DNA from: Pseudomonadota bacterium
Lineage (GTDB): Bacteria > Pseudomonadota > Alphaproteobacteria > Rhizobiales > Xanthobacteraceae
Length of the DNA stretch: 48,804 nucleotides
NCBI GenBank assembly: GCA_018242205.1
Contig: JAFECJ010000033.1
Span: 1-48,804 of the forward strand
Direction: 5' to 3'
The position numbers and the translations under genes are program-made. Below, one piece after another: positions 41,028-48,804 of the stretch. Under the pieces are notes generated by a model. The model made no database searches and was not told the origin of the DNA. It worked only from the letters and a program-made list of their open reading frames with translations. Each line of letters opens with the position of its first letter. Positions within the stretch are counted from its first letter, which is position 1.

Positions 41028-41774
41028 CTACTTCTTCCGTGACATGAAGGCCATGAATGCCGCCTGTGCCTCGGGCGACTTCAGCCTTGCCTTGAACGCC
41101 TCGGCTTCCTCGTCGATCCGGGCGATGATCTCGTCCGGCGCGCCGCGCATCAGCCGGCGCGACAGCAGCACGCCTTGCGCCGGCAGCGCCGCGATCCGCT
41201 GCGCGGCGGCGAGCGCCGTGGCGTCGGTTTCGCCCGGATCGCACAGCGCGTTGACGATGCCGGCCTCGCGCGCTTCCGCCGCACTCAAGGCCTGCCCCAT
41301 CACCAGCAGCGCGAAGGCCCGGGCCTGTCCCATCAGCCGCGGCGCGACGAGGCTCGACGCCGCTTCCGGCACCAGCCCCAATCCGACGAAGGGCGTCGAC
41401 AGTTTGGCGCCGGTTCCGGCGACGACGTAGTCGCAATGCAGCAGCATGGTCGTGCCGACGCCGACCGCATTGCCGTTGACCGCCGCGACCACCGGCTTCT
41501 CGCTGCGCACCAGCGCGTAGAGAAAATCGAGGATCGGCTGGCCGAGCGCACCGCTTTGCGCCATGGCGATGAAATCGCCGATATCGTTGCCGGCACAGAA
41601 GGCCGTCGGCGAGCCGGCGAGCATCAGGCAGCGCACCGCGTCCGCCTTGGTGGCGGCGCCGATCGCGTCCGCCATCGCCGTGTACATCGGCAGTGTCAGC
41701 GCGTTCTTCTTCTCCGGCCGGTTGATGCGGATGATGCGGACCGAGCCTTCGTCGCTTACCAGAATGTCGGACAT
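41028..41774 (-). CDS. Enoyl-CoA hydratase/isomerase family protein
   Basis: A 248-residue crotonase-fold protein acting on acyl-CoA. It has INRPEKKNALTLPMYTAM, the first oxyanion-hole strand SPTAFCAGNDIGDF, the second GNAVGVGTTMLLHCDYVVA and PFVGLGLVPEAASSLVAPRLMG with the second catalytic Glu. The first catalytic Glu position of true hydratases is not evident, so isomerase or another crotonase reaction is possible. Good length. It is divergent from the SH3-domain gene. The acyl-CoA synthetase genes nearby may feed the same fatty-acid use, but no operon links them. Confidence 0.9.
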   Translation of the reverse strand: MSDILVSDEGSVRIIRINRPEKKNALTLPMYTAMADAIGAATKADAVRCLMLAGSPTAFCAGNDIGDFIAMAQSGALGQPILDFLYALVRSEKPVVAAVNGNAVGVGTTMLLHCDYVVAGTGAKLSTPFVGLGLVPEAASSLVAPRLMGQARAFALLVMGQALSAAEAREAGIVNALCDPGETDATALAAAQRIAALPAQGVLLSRRLMRGAPDEIIARIDEEAEAFKARLKSPEAQAAFMAFMSRKK

Positions 41775-41897
41775 GGCGTTCTCCCGGCGTCCGTTTTAGC
41801 CGTTGCGTGGCCAAAGTTCCATCGGGACCTGAATTGCGGCGCGACCGCTACGGCGGACGTAGATCGTCACGCCGCGAACCCGCTATAAGTCGGTCGG

Positions 41898-42470
41898 ATG
41901 AATCGGCCCACTTCGAACCTGACGACGGCTCTCGTGTCGGCGATCGTTCGCCACGCGGCTGTCGCCGCGCTTGGCGCGATCGTGCTGACGCTGCTCGCGG
42001 GCTGGCCGACGGCGTTCGCCGACTCCAACGATCAGGTCGGGCCGGTGACCGGGTTTCCGATGCCGCGTTTCGTCTCGGTGAAGACGCGCCCGGCCAATGT
42101 GCGCGCCGGGCCCGGCCGGGGCTATCGCATCCTCTGGACCTTCGTGCGCCGTTCGCTGCCGGTGGAGGTGACCGCCGAATACGGTCACTGGCGCCGCATC
42201 CGCGATTGGGACGGCAAAGAGGGCTGGATCCACGGCGCGCTCATCAGCGGCCGCCGCTTCGGCGTCGTGGCGCCGTGGTCGGCCTCGCCGACGGTGCCGA
42301 TGCGCGACGAGGCCTCGGTCACGGCGCCGATCGTCGCCTATCTGCAACGCAAGGTGCTGGTCAAGATCGACAGTTGCGACGGCAAGTGGTGCGAGGTCGA
42401 TGTGAAGTCGCGCCGCGGCTATGTTCGGCAGACGCGGTTGTGGGGCGCCTATCCCGGCGAGCACATCTAG
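41898..42470 (+). CDS. Exported protein with two bacterial SH3-like domains
   Basis: A 190-residue protein. The signal peptide is near residues 18-42 (AAVAALGAIVLTLLAGWPTAFA). The first SH3-like domain is SVKTRPANVRAGPGRGYRILWTFVRRSLPVEV with WIHGALISG, the second runs from PTVPMRDEASVTAPIVAYL to CDGKWCEVDVKSRRGYVRQTRLWG. Such domains bind cell-wall peptides or glycans. There is no clear ribosome binding site; TATAAG at 41884-41889 sits so close to the ATG that a leaderless message is possible. It is divergent from the enoyl-CoA hydratase gene. Confidence 0.87.
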   Translation: MNRPTSNLTTALVSAIVRHAAVAALGAIVLTLLAGWPTAFADSNDQVGPVTGFPMPRFVSVKTRPANVRAGPGRGYRILWTFVRRSLPVEVTAEYGHWRRIRDWDGKEGWIHGALISGRRFGVVAPWSASPTVPMRDEASVTAPIVAYLQRKVLVKIDSCDGKWCEVDVKSRRGYVRQTRLWGAYPGEHI

Positions 42471-42579
42471 CCGGCGCCGAAAGAAAATTCCGGGCTTTTG
42501 ACCTTCCGCAAATCGGTGAAGCGAAACGCGGGCATCCTTTTTCGCTCATCGACCCTTGGTGCAGCGGAAGACACCGAAC

Positions 42580-42765
42580 ATGCAGGAGTGGAAGCCCATA
42601 GCGACGGCGCCGCGCGACCGCGATCTGCATCTCGGCGTGATCGAGGACGGCGAAGTCTACGCGCTGGCCTTTCCCTGTCGCCGCAAGGGGCTGCTCTGGG
42701 TGAATGCGACGACCGGAAAGCTGGTCGACGTCGACCCGACGCACTGGCGCGACTGGGCCGAGTGA
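42580..42765 (+). CDS. Small conserved-looking hypothetical protein
   Basis: A 61-residue protein, MQEWKPIATAPRDRDLHLGVI with EVYALAFPCRRKG and a Trp/His-rich end (THWRDWAE). The WKPIATAPRD opening recurs in many small rhizobial proteins of unknown function. No signal peptide is present. The start is the ATG at 42580; an in-frame start 24 nt upstream is less convincing. It lies alone between the SH3 and lipoprotein genes. Confidence 0.7.
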   Translation: MQEWKPIATAPRDRDLHLGVIEDGEVYALAFPCRRKGLLWVNATTGKLVDVDPTHWRDWAE

Positions 42766-42888
42766 GCGTCGCGGCGTCGCGCCGCGGCCCGGTTTGTCGC
42801 CCGTGACAAGATCATGATCCGCGATGTCTTGACGCCGGGGCAGCGCCCGGTGTCTTAGTGGATCAGGTCATGCACTCGGAGATTGGCG

Positions 42889-43164
42889 ATGCGGTTTGTG
42901 GCGGCGCTCGTGGTTCTGACGTCTCTCGCCGGTTGCGCGCAATACGATGAGGCGCGCAGGGCGCGCCTTGAGGCGGCCACCCAGGACCAGGTGGCGGCCG
43001 ACGACGCCAAGTGCCGACCCGCCGGCGCGCCGAACTCGCCGGAATACAACGATTGCCGCAAGCGTCTCGCCAATGAGCACGCCAGCGGCACGCGCGGCTA
43101 TCAACGCATGCTCGACAACATGACGGGCGACAGCGCGCTCAAGCCGTTCAGCCGCGGGGATTAG
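42889..43164 (+). CDS. Small lipoprotein, function unknown
   Basis: A 91-residue protein whose N-terminus is a lipoprotein signal, with MRFVAALVVLTSLAGCAQYDE and lipobox LAGC (Cys18), so it should be anchored in an envelope membrane. The mature part has two cysteines (DAKCRPAGAPNSPEYNDCRKR) likely to form a disulfide, and is otherwise charged and helical. GGAGA precedes the ATG at 42889. Similar small lipoproteins are frequent in Bradyrhizobium relatives; no function can be assigned. Confidence 0.8.
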   Translation: MRFVAALVVLTSLAGCAQYDEARRARLEAATQDQVAADDAKCRPAGAPNSPEYNDCRKRLANEHASGTRGYQRMLDNMTGDSALKPFSRGD

Positions 43165-43220
43165 GGCGCAAACCAGTTACCATTGGGAATTCTGGATTGC
43201 GCCAGGCTCCGAGCGGGGTG

Positions 43221-44042
43221 TCAGGCTGTACAAATGTAGCTGACGGTTCTGATCCGCCTTTCCGTCACGTTGCGGACTTGATTTCGGGCCATCGCGGGAA
43301 AATCATCGCCGAGGAAAAGCTGCCATATGACCGGAGACTTGCCGGTCTTTGCCATTTGTTCCGTCATTCTTTCAAAGAAACGCTGGCTCTCTTCAGTTGA
43401 GTCCTGAACATCCAGCAGCTTGAATCCCGCCCCGGTCAATAGCGACTTCATTTCCTCGGGCGTCGCGAGATGGCTGATTGACGGATCGCGCGCCCACGGC
43501 ACCGGATACAAAACCGGCCCGCCTTCACCTTGCAGCACGTCATAAACGGCGAAAACCCCACCAGGCTTCAGGACCCTGCGAGCTTCCGTGTACATCTTGT
43601 CCTTGGCCGCAATGTTCATTGCGACGTGGATTGTCATGGCCGCATCGAATGTCTGGTTTTCGAAAGGCAGGTTCGTGGCGTCACCTTGTTTGCATGAAAC
43701 TCGGCCGCCGAGATTGACCCAACCCGACATGGCATTCGCCGCATCGCAAAATGCCTGGGTCAAGTCTATGCCGGTGACCTGGCAGCCGTATGTCTCGGCC
43801 AGTGTCCGTGCCGGGCCGCCAAGACCACTCCCGATGTCGAGAACGTGAGAGGGAGCGTTCAAATTCATTTTCTCGCCCAATTCCAAGGTCGCTTTGCGTC
43901 CACGAATATGGAACTCATCGACGGTGAGGAGATCGGCAGTCGTCAATCTGGAGAGGTCTTTACCGACGCTCCTCAACTTCTCCGAGATTGCATCGGCCAG
44001 TTCGAGGTTTTCGCTATAATGGAGCGCAACGTGATCGGTCAT
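43221..44042 (-). CDS. SAM-dependent class I methyltransferase, glycine/sarcosine methyltransferase-like
   Basis: A 273-residue methyltransferase. Residues 42-48 (DEFHIRG) precede motif I VLDIGSGLGGPARTLA (67-82), then GIDLTQAFCDAA, GDATNLPFENQTFDAAMTIHVAMNI and VLKPGGVFAVYDVLQG. The layout resembles dimethylglycine, sarcosine or phosphoethanolamine-type N-methyltransferases, but the substrate is unknown. Base composition is lower than its neighbours (43321-43380 is 27/60 G+C by hand count, against 39/60 in 45001-45060), suggesting horizontal gain. It is monocistronic and has no linked osmolyte genes. Confidence 0.87.
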   Translation of the reverse strand: MTDHVALHYSENLELADAISEKLRSVGKDLSRLTTADLLTVDEFHIRGRKATLELGEKMNLNAPSHVLDIGSGLGGPARTLAETYGCQVTGIDLTQAFCDAANAMSGWVNLGGRVSCKQGDATNLPFENQTFDAAMTIHVAMNIAAKDKMYTEARRVLKPGGVFAVYDVLQGEGGPVLYPVPWARDPSISHLATPEEMKSLLTGAGFKLLDVQDSTEESQRFFERMTEQMAKTGKSPVIWQLFLGDDFPAMARNQVRNVTERRIRTVSYICTA

Positions 44043-44129
44043 GGTCGTTGGTTCCAGATGTAGGGAATCCCTTGGCAGTATGCTCCTGGTATCTCCAGAA
44101 CGAGTTTCGACTCGCTATGGCCTGCGTCC

Positions 44130-45770
44130 TCACACCCCCTTCGTCATCTCCCTCAGCTTGAACTTCTGGATCTTTCCCGTGCTCGTCTTCGGAATCTCTG
44201 CGAAGACGAAATGGCGCGGCACCTTGTAGCCGGCGAGGTGTTTCTTGCACCAAGCGGTGAGTTCGTCGGCGCTGGCCTCGTGGCCGGGCTTGAGTTCGAC
44301 GAAGGCGCAGGGCGTCTCGCCCCATTTGTCGTCCTGCTTGGCGACAACTGCGACCGCCATCACCGCCGGATGCTTGTACAGCGCATCTTCCACCTCGATG
44401 GAGGAGATGTTCTCGCCGCCGGAGATGATGATGTCCTTGCTGCGATCCTTGAGCTGGATATAGCCGTCGGCATGCATGACGCCGAGATCGCCGGTGTGGA
44501 ACCAGCCGCCGGCGAAGGCGGCGTCGGTCGACTTCTTGTTCTTGAGATAGCCCTTCATCACCACGTTGCCGCGCATCATCACTTCACCCATCATGGCGCC
44601 GTCGCGCTTGACCGGCTGCATGGTCTCCGGGTCCATGACGTCGAGACCTTCGAGCGCGCCGTAGCGCACGCCCTGGCGCGCTTTCTTCGCCGCCTGTTCG
44701 TCCGCCGGCAGCGCGTTCCACTCGGCGTGCCAGTCATTGACCACCGCCGGGCCGTAGCATTCGGTGAGCCCATAGAGATGCGTGACGTTGAACCCGGCAT
44801 CCTTCATCGCCGCCAGCACCGCCTCCGGCGGCGGCGCCGCGGCGGTGAAGAACTCGACGACATGCGGCAGCGGCTTCTTCTCGGCGTCGGTGGCGTTGAG
44901 TAGAACCGACATCACGATCGGCGCGCCGCACAGATGCGTCACCTTGTAATTGGCGATGGCGTCATACATCGCCGTCGCGCGGACATAGCGCAGGCAGACA
45001 TGGGTGCCGGCGGCAACCGAGATCGACCACGGGAAGCACCAGCCGTTGCAGTGGAACATCGGCAGCGTCCACAGATAGACCGGGTGCTTGCCCATCGAAC
45101 AGGTGACGACATTGCCGACCGCGAGCAGATGCGCGCCGCGGTGGTGGTAGACCACGCCCTTCGGGTCGCCGGTGGTGCCGCTCGTGTAGTTGAGCGTGAT
45201 GGCGTCCCATTCGTCGTCTGGCATCGACCAGGCGAAATCCGCTTCCCCTTGCGCGATGAAGTCCTCGTATTCGATCGCGCCGATGCGCTCGCCGGGGCCG
45301 GAATATTCCGGGTCGTCGTAGTCGATGATCAGCGGCTTGACCTTGGCGAGGCTCAGCGCCTCCTTCACCACCTTGGAATATTCGCGGTCGGTGATCAGAA
45401 CCTTGGTCTCGGCATGGTCGAGCGAGAAGGCGATGATGGCGGCATCGAGCCGGGTGTTCAGCGTGTTGAGCACGGCCTTGCACATCGGCACGCCGTAGTG
45501 GGCCTCTAACATCGCCGGCGTATTGGCGAGCATCACACTCACCGTGTCGCCGCGCCGAATGCCGCGCTTGGCCAGCGCCGAGCCGAGCCGCCGCGCCCGG
45601 GCGTAGAAGTCGGCATAGTTGCGCCGCAGCCCGCCGTGGATGATGGCGGTGCGGTCCGGATAGACACTCGCCGCGCGCTCGAGAAAGCCGAGCGGCGTCA
45701 GCGGCTGGAAATTCGCCGGGTTGCGGTCGAGATCGGTATCGTAAGGCGTCTTGTTGGGCGCGCTGGCCAT
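44130..45770 (-). CDS. Acyl-CoA synthetase (AMP-binding enzyme)
   Basis: A 546-residue ligase of the ANL superfamily, converting a fatty or aryl acid with ATP and CoA to acyl-CoA through an acyl-AMP intermediate. It has the phosphate loop NYTSGTTGDPKGVVYHHRGA (residues 194-213), LPMFHCNGWCFPW, LYGLTECYGPAV, the hinge region FHTGDLGVMHADGYIQLKDRSKD and the catalytic Lys in TSTGKIQK (about 533). Sequence style matches medium/long-chain synthetases such as those named AlkK-like or DMSP-lyase-linked; the chain length is not predictable. GAGGGG precedes the ATG. It is next to the TauE gene on the same strand (59-nt gap). Confidence 0.92.
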   Translation of the reverse strand: MASAPNKTPYDTDLDRNPANFQPLTPLGFLERAASVYPDRTAIIHGGLRRNYADFYARARRLGSALAKRGIRRGDTVSVMLANTPAMLEAHYGVPMCKAVLNTLNTRLDAAIIAFSLDHAETKVLITDREYSKVVKEALSLAKVKPLIIDYDDPEYSGPGERIGAIEYEDFIAQGEADFAWSMPDDEWDAITLNYTSGTTGDPKGVVYHHRGAHLLAVGNVVTCSMGKHPVYLWTLPMFHCNGWCFPWSISVAAGTHVCLRYVRATAMYDAIANYKVTHLCGAPIVMSVLLNATDAEKKPLPHVVEFFTAAAPPPEAVLAAMKDAGFNVTHLYGLTECYGPAVVNDWHAEWNALPADEQAAKKARQGVRYGALEGLDVMDPETMQPVKRDGAMMGEVMMRGNVVMKGYLKNKKSTDAAFAGGWFHTGDLGVMHADGYIQLKDRSKDIIISGGENISSIEVEDALYKHPAVMAVAVVAKQDDKWGETPCAFVELKPGHEASADELTAWCKKHLAGYKVPRHFVFAEIPKTSTGKIQKFKLREMTKGV

Positions 45771-45829
45771 GGTCGTTTCCCCTCGGATCGGGGGAGGTTA
45801 GCGAACCCGGCCGGGCGCAAGCAATGCCG

Positions 45830-46597
45830 TTAATGCACCCACAACTCGACCACGCCCTCGCGCGTCAGCTCGATCGACAGCACCAGCATGACGATCAGCA
45901 TGATCTTGTAGAAGCGCTCCTGCGGCGTTACCTTCACGAGCCAGAAGCCGAACCAGTTGGAAAGCAGCGCCAGCGGCAGCAGCACCAGCGAGGTGCCGAG
46001 GCTCTTGGTCGAGAAATTGCCGAGCGCGAAATAGGGGATGACCTTGATCCAGTTGATCAGGGCGAACACCACCGCCGTGGTGCCGACGAAATTCATCTTC
46101 GGCAGCCGCAGCCGGAGCGCATACATCTGATAAGGCGGGCTGCCGGCCTGGCAGATGGTCGAGGTGAAGCCGGACATCGCGCCCCAGAACATGCCCGACG
46201 GGATGCCAGGCGCGCTCGGCTCGCGCGGCACCCGCAGCATGCCGATGAAGGAATAGATGACGAAGGCGATGGTGAAGCCGCCGATGAAGATGCGCACCGC
46301 GTCATCCGAAATGTAGGAGGCGAGCCACCAGGCGATGCCGATGCCGGCGACCGAGCCGGAGACGAAGATGGCGACGATCCGCCCGTTCCAGTCCTTGCGG
46401 TAGACCCAGACGGCGTTGGCGTCCTGGATGATCATGATCGGCAGCATGATCGCCGCGGCTTCCAGCGGCGGCATGATCAGCGCCAGCATCGGCGTCGCCA
46501 TCTGGCCCATGCCGGCAAAGCCGCCCTTCGACAGGCCGAGCGCGATCACCGCCGGTATCGCAAGCGCGTAGAACAGGGGGTCGGTGATGATGGTCAC
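45830..46597 (-). CDS. TauE/SafE family anion exporter
   Basis: A 255-residue membrane protein with about seven to eight helices. It has the repeated TauE/SafE glycine motifs SKGGFAGMGQMATPMLALIMPP near the N-terminus and GFTSTICQAGSPPYQMYAL in the middle, the two halves of the internal duplication. Family members are proposed to export sulfite, sulfoacetate or other organic anions. Substrate unknown here. It precedes the acyl-CoA synthetase on the same strand and is divergent from prpE across 109 nt, so a link to acid metabolism is possible but unproven. Confidence 0.9.
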   Translation of the reverse strand: MTIITDPLFYALAIPAVIALGLSKGGFAGMGQMATPMLALIMPPLEAAAIMLPIMIIQDANAVWVYRKDWNGRIVAIFVSGSVAGIGIAWWLASYISDDAVRIFIGGFTIAFVIYSFIGMLRVPREPSAPGIPSGMFWGAMSGFTSTICQAGSPPYQMYALRLRLPKMNFVGTTAVVFALINWIKVIPYFALGNFSTKSLGTSLVLLPLALLSNWFGFWLVKVTPQERFYKIMLIVMLVLSIELTREGVVELWVH

Positions 46598-46706
46598 GGC
46601 CGGCGTTTCTCTCCAACTTTTTCCCTACGCAATCCACCGGAGGCCCGCCAGTCTTGTTTGCGCATGGCCGGCGGGACACAATGGGCCGCAATAGAGGGGA
46701 AACGCC

Positions 46707-48623
46707 ATGGATGCCGCCGCCAGCCGCTATCATCAGGTCTATGCGCAATGGCGCACCGATCCGGAGGGCTTCTGGCGCCAGGCCGCCGAGGCGATCGACT
46801 GGATCGAGAAGCCGCAGACCGTGTTCGACAAGGACGCCGGCATCTACGGCCGCTGGTTTCCCGATGGAGTCTGCAACACCTGCTACAACGCGCTCGACCG
46901 TCACGTCGAAGCCGGCCGCGGCCAGCAGGCGGCGCTGATCTACGATTCGCCGGTCACCGGGCAGAAGATCACCTACACCTACGGCCGCATGCTGTCCGAG
47001 GTGCAGATCCTGGGCGCCATCCTCACCGATTTCGGCATCCGCAAGGGCGACACCGTCATCATCTACATGCCGATGGTGCCGGAGGCGGTGTTCGCCATGC
47101 TGGCCTGCGCCCGCATCGGCGCCGTGCATTCGGTGGTGTTCGGCGGCTTCGCGCCCAAGGAGCTCGCCACCCGCATCGACGACTGCAAGCCGAAGCTCAT
47201 CCTGTCGGCGAGCTGCGGCATCGAGGGCGCGCGCGTCATCCCGTACAAACCGTTGCTCGACGAGGCGATCAAGCTCGCCGACCACAAGCCGGTAAACTGC
47301 ATGATCCTGCAGCGCCCGCAATGCGAGGCGCGGCTTGCCGAAGGCCGCGACCACGACTGGCGCCGAACCTGGGAGAACGCCGTCAACTACGCCAAGACGT
47401 CGGACTGCGTGCCGGTCAAGGCGACCGATCCGCTCTACGTGCTCTACACCTCGGGCACCACCGGCATTCCGAAAGGCGTGGTGCGCGACAATGGCGGCCA
47501 CATGGTCGCGCTCGCCTGGTCGATGAAGAACCTGTACGGCGTCGAGCCGGGCGAAGTGTGGTGGGCCGGCTCCGACATCGGCTGGGTGGTCGGCCATTCC
47601 TACATCGTCTATGCGCCGCTGTTCCACGGCTGCACCTCGATCCTGTACGAAGGCAAGCCGGTCGGCACGCCGGATGCCGGCGCGTTCTGGCGCGTCTGCG
47701 CCGATCATGGCGTCGTCGCGCTGTTCACGGCGCCGACCGCGTTCCGTGCGATCCGCAAGGAAGACCCGGAAGCCAAGCTGCTGGCGTCATACGACCTGTC
47801 GAAATTCCGCACGCTATTCCTCGCCGGCGAGCGCGCCGATCCGCCGACCATTCAATGGGCGGAGGAAGTGCTCAAGGTGCCGGTGCTCGATCACTGGTGG
47901 CAGACCGAAACCGGCTGGTGCATCGCCGGCAATCCGGTGGGCTTGGGCCAGTTGCCGGTGAAATACGGTTCGGCCTGCGTGCCGATGCCGGGCTATCAGG
48001 TCGACATCGTCGACGAGGCCTGCCATCCGGTCGCCGCCAACAAGACCGGCTCCATCGTCATCAAGCTGCCGCTGCCACCGGGCGCGTTTCCGACCTTGTG
48101 GCACCAGGACGAGCGCTTCCAGGAATCCTACCTCACGGAATTCCCCGGCTACTACAAGACCGCCGACGCCGGCTACAAGGACGACGACGGTTACGTCTTC
48201 GTCATGGGCCGCACCGACGACATCATCAACGTCGCCGGCCATCGTCTGTCGACCGGCGGCATGGAAGAAGTGCTGGCCGCGCACAAGGATGTCGCCGAAT
48301 GCGCCGTGCTCGGCGTGCGCGACGCGCTCAAGGGCGAAGTACCGTGCGGTTTCATCGTGCTGAAGGCCGGCGTCAACCGCGAGCATGCCGAGATCGAAAA
48401 GGAGATCGTGCAACTGGTGCGCGACAGGATCGGCCCGGTGGCGGCGTTCAAGCTGGTCATCACCGTGCAGCGCCTGCCGAAGACGCGCTCGGGAAAAATC
48501 CTGCGCGGCACCATGAAGAAGATCGCCGACGGCGATCAGTGGTCAATGCCGGCGACCATTGACGATCCCGCGATCCTCGGCGAGATCGGCGATGCGCTGA
48601 AGGGACACGGGGTGGGGAGTTGA
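46707..48623 (+). CDS. prpE: Propionyl-CoA synthetase
   Basis: A 638-residue acyl-CoA ligase of the acetyl/propionyl-CoA synthetase branch, making propionyl-CoA from propionate, ATP and CoA. It starts YHQVYAQWRTDPEGFWRQAAEAIDW, has the phosphate loop YTSGTTGIPKGVVRDNGG (about residues 246-263), WWAGSDIGWVVGHSYIVYAPL, DHWWQTETGWCIAGNPVG and the catalytic Lys in TRSGKILRGTM (about 596). CNTCYNALDRHV and VVFGGFAPKELATRID favour PrpE/ACSS3 over acetyl-CoA synthetase. GAGGGGAAA precedes the ATG. No methylcitrate-cycle genes are adjacent; methylmalonyl-CoA use elsewhere is likely. Confidence 0.92.
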   Translation: MDAAASRYHQVYAQWRTDPEGFWRQAAEAIDWIEKPQTVFDKDAGIYGRWFPDGVCNTCYNALDRHVEAGRGQQAALIYDSPVTGQKITYTYGRMLSEVQILGAILTDFGIRKGDTVIIYMPMVPEAVFAMLACARIGAVHSVVFGGFAPKELATRIDDCKPKLILSASCGIEGARVIPYKPLLDEAIKLADHKPVNCMILQRPQCEARLAEGRDHDWRRTWENAVNYAKTSDCVPVKATDPLYVLYTSGTTGIPKGVVRDNGGHMVALAWSMKNLYGVEPGEVWWAGSDIGWVVGHSYIVYAPLFHGCTSILYEGKPVGTPDAGAFWRVCADHGVVALFTAPTAFRAIRKEDPEAKLLASYDLSKFRTLFLAGERADPPTIQWAEEVLKVPVLDHWWQTETGWCIAGNPVGLGQLPVKYGSACVPMPGYQVDIVDEACHPVAANKTGSIVIKLPLPPGAFPTLWHQDERFQESYLTEFPGYYKTADAGYKDDDGYVFVMGRTDDIINVAGHRLSTGGMEEVLAAHKDVAECAVLGVRDALKGEVPCGFIVLKAGVNREHAEIEKEIVQLVRDRIGPVAAFKLVITVQRLPKTRSGKILRGTMKKIADGDQWSMPATIDDPAILGEIGDALKGHGVGS

Positions 48624-48665
48624 TATCGCGCGGCTAGTCTATCGCGCTTGCTTATCACTCATGTG

Positions 48666-48692
48666 TCATGTCCGGGACAGGCCCGGCCATGA
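48666..48692. repeat. Imperfect palindrome after prpE
   Basis: TCATGTCCGGG (48666-48676) pairs with CCCGGCCATGA (48682-48692) at 10 of 11 positions across a 5-nt loop. It resembles the CATGGCCGGG-type dispersed palindromes of Bradyrhizobium-like genomes and may also act as the prpE transcript end. The rest of 48624-48804 shows no gene. Confidence 0.55.
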
Positions 48693-48804
48693 CGGCAGGG
48701 TGGTGGTCAATATTATTGCGATACCGGCAGTGCCGCTGTTCCCGCCATTTGACATCCCGCCGTGCTATCGCGCACAAGCGCGGCCAACCGCACCATCACA
48801 TCTC

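Noticed and set aside
42824..42855. TTGACG with a possible TCTTAG 18 nt downstream before the lipoprotein gene
   Set aside because: The -10 match is poor and the GC-rich spacer pairs with itself; not enough to call a promoter.
44100..44115. Short hairpin CGAGT-TTCG-ACTCG downstream of the acyl-CoA synthetase gene
   Set aside because: Only five base pairs and no T-run on the minus strand, too weak to call a terminator.
45824..48562. A 912-codon open frame on the + strand
   Set aside because: It runs antisense through TauE and then out of frame through prpE, with Arg/Ala/Gly/His-rich sequence and no domain; both genes it covers are well supported.
1..48804. Search for CRISPR arrays, prophage or insertion-sequence genes, rRNA and tRNA genes
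   Set aside because: No regularly spaced direct repeats, transposase or integrase motifs, rRNA segments or tRNA-like folds were seen by eye; a dedicated search could still reveal a small RNA.

Overview
The window is a high-GC chromosomal segment (a hand count of 45001-45060 gives 39/60 G+C) with about 50 densely packed genes. Marker genes point to an alphaproteobacterium of the order Hyphomicrobiales (Rhizobiales), in the Bradyrhizobium/Xanthobacteraceae neighbourhood: a GapR (DUF2312) nucleoid protein, a DUF1244 protein, a cysteine-free 41-residue L36, an aa3-type cytochrome oxidase subunit IV next to a three-gene proton-translocating transhydrogenase, DUF1036 and DUF465 proteins, a Gly/Arg-tailed S21, and 49-nt palindromic intergenic repeats of a kind common in that order. 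No phage, insertion sequence, CRISPR array, rRNA or tRNA gene was seen. The genus is an inference and is not settled.

Layout. 0-7 kb: the 3' part of a lactonase-like metallo-beta-lactamase gene, a 668-nt gap, then a complete peptide-type ABC importer operon (binding protein, two permeases, two ATPases). 7-11.5 kb: a TVP38-like membrane protein, a MetE-C-like methyltransferase on the other strand, rpmJ with a clear promoter and terminator, a TPR protein and a membrane diguanylate cyclase. 11.5-19 kb: two tightly coupled minus-strand operons. The upstream one is glycerate 2-kinase, an exported DUF1036 protein and pyruvate kinase. The downstream one is an archaeal-type nucleoside monophosphate phosphorylase, a PRPP synthetase-like protein and a beta-CASP RNase-like protein. 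19-25.6 kb: DUF1244, gapR, then envelope genes (an M15/DUF882 peptidase and an L,D-transpeptidase) and an orphan NtrC-type response regulator.

25.7-34.8 kb: oligoendopeptidase F, an ABC1/UbiB-family kinase, oxidase subunit IV, the pntAA-pntAB-pntB operon, a beta-lactamase-fold serine hydrolase and a YeeZ-like epimerase. 34.8-41 kb: small exported and Cys-rich proteins, rpsU, a divergent HxlR regulator/RibD-like reductase pair, purE-purK, a small GGDEF protein, two DUF465 proteins and an exported orphan. 41-48.8 kb: an enoyl-CoA hydratase, SH3-like and lipoprotein genes, a lower-GC SAM methyltransferase that looks acquired, an acyl-CoA synthetase, a TauE/SafE permease and propionyl-CoA synthetase.

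The parts most worth following are the three-gene phosphorylase/PRPP/RNase operon, which suggests a route from RNA through nucleoside monophosphates to ribose phosphates; a strong hairpin that buries the ribosome binding site of a small exported protein at 34.8 kb; and two matching 49-nt palindromes, one of which supplies the last codons and stop of purE.
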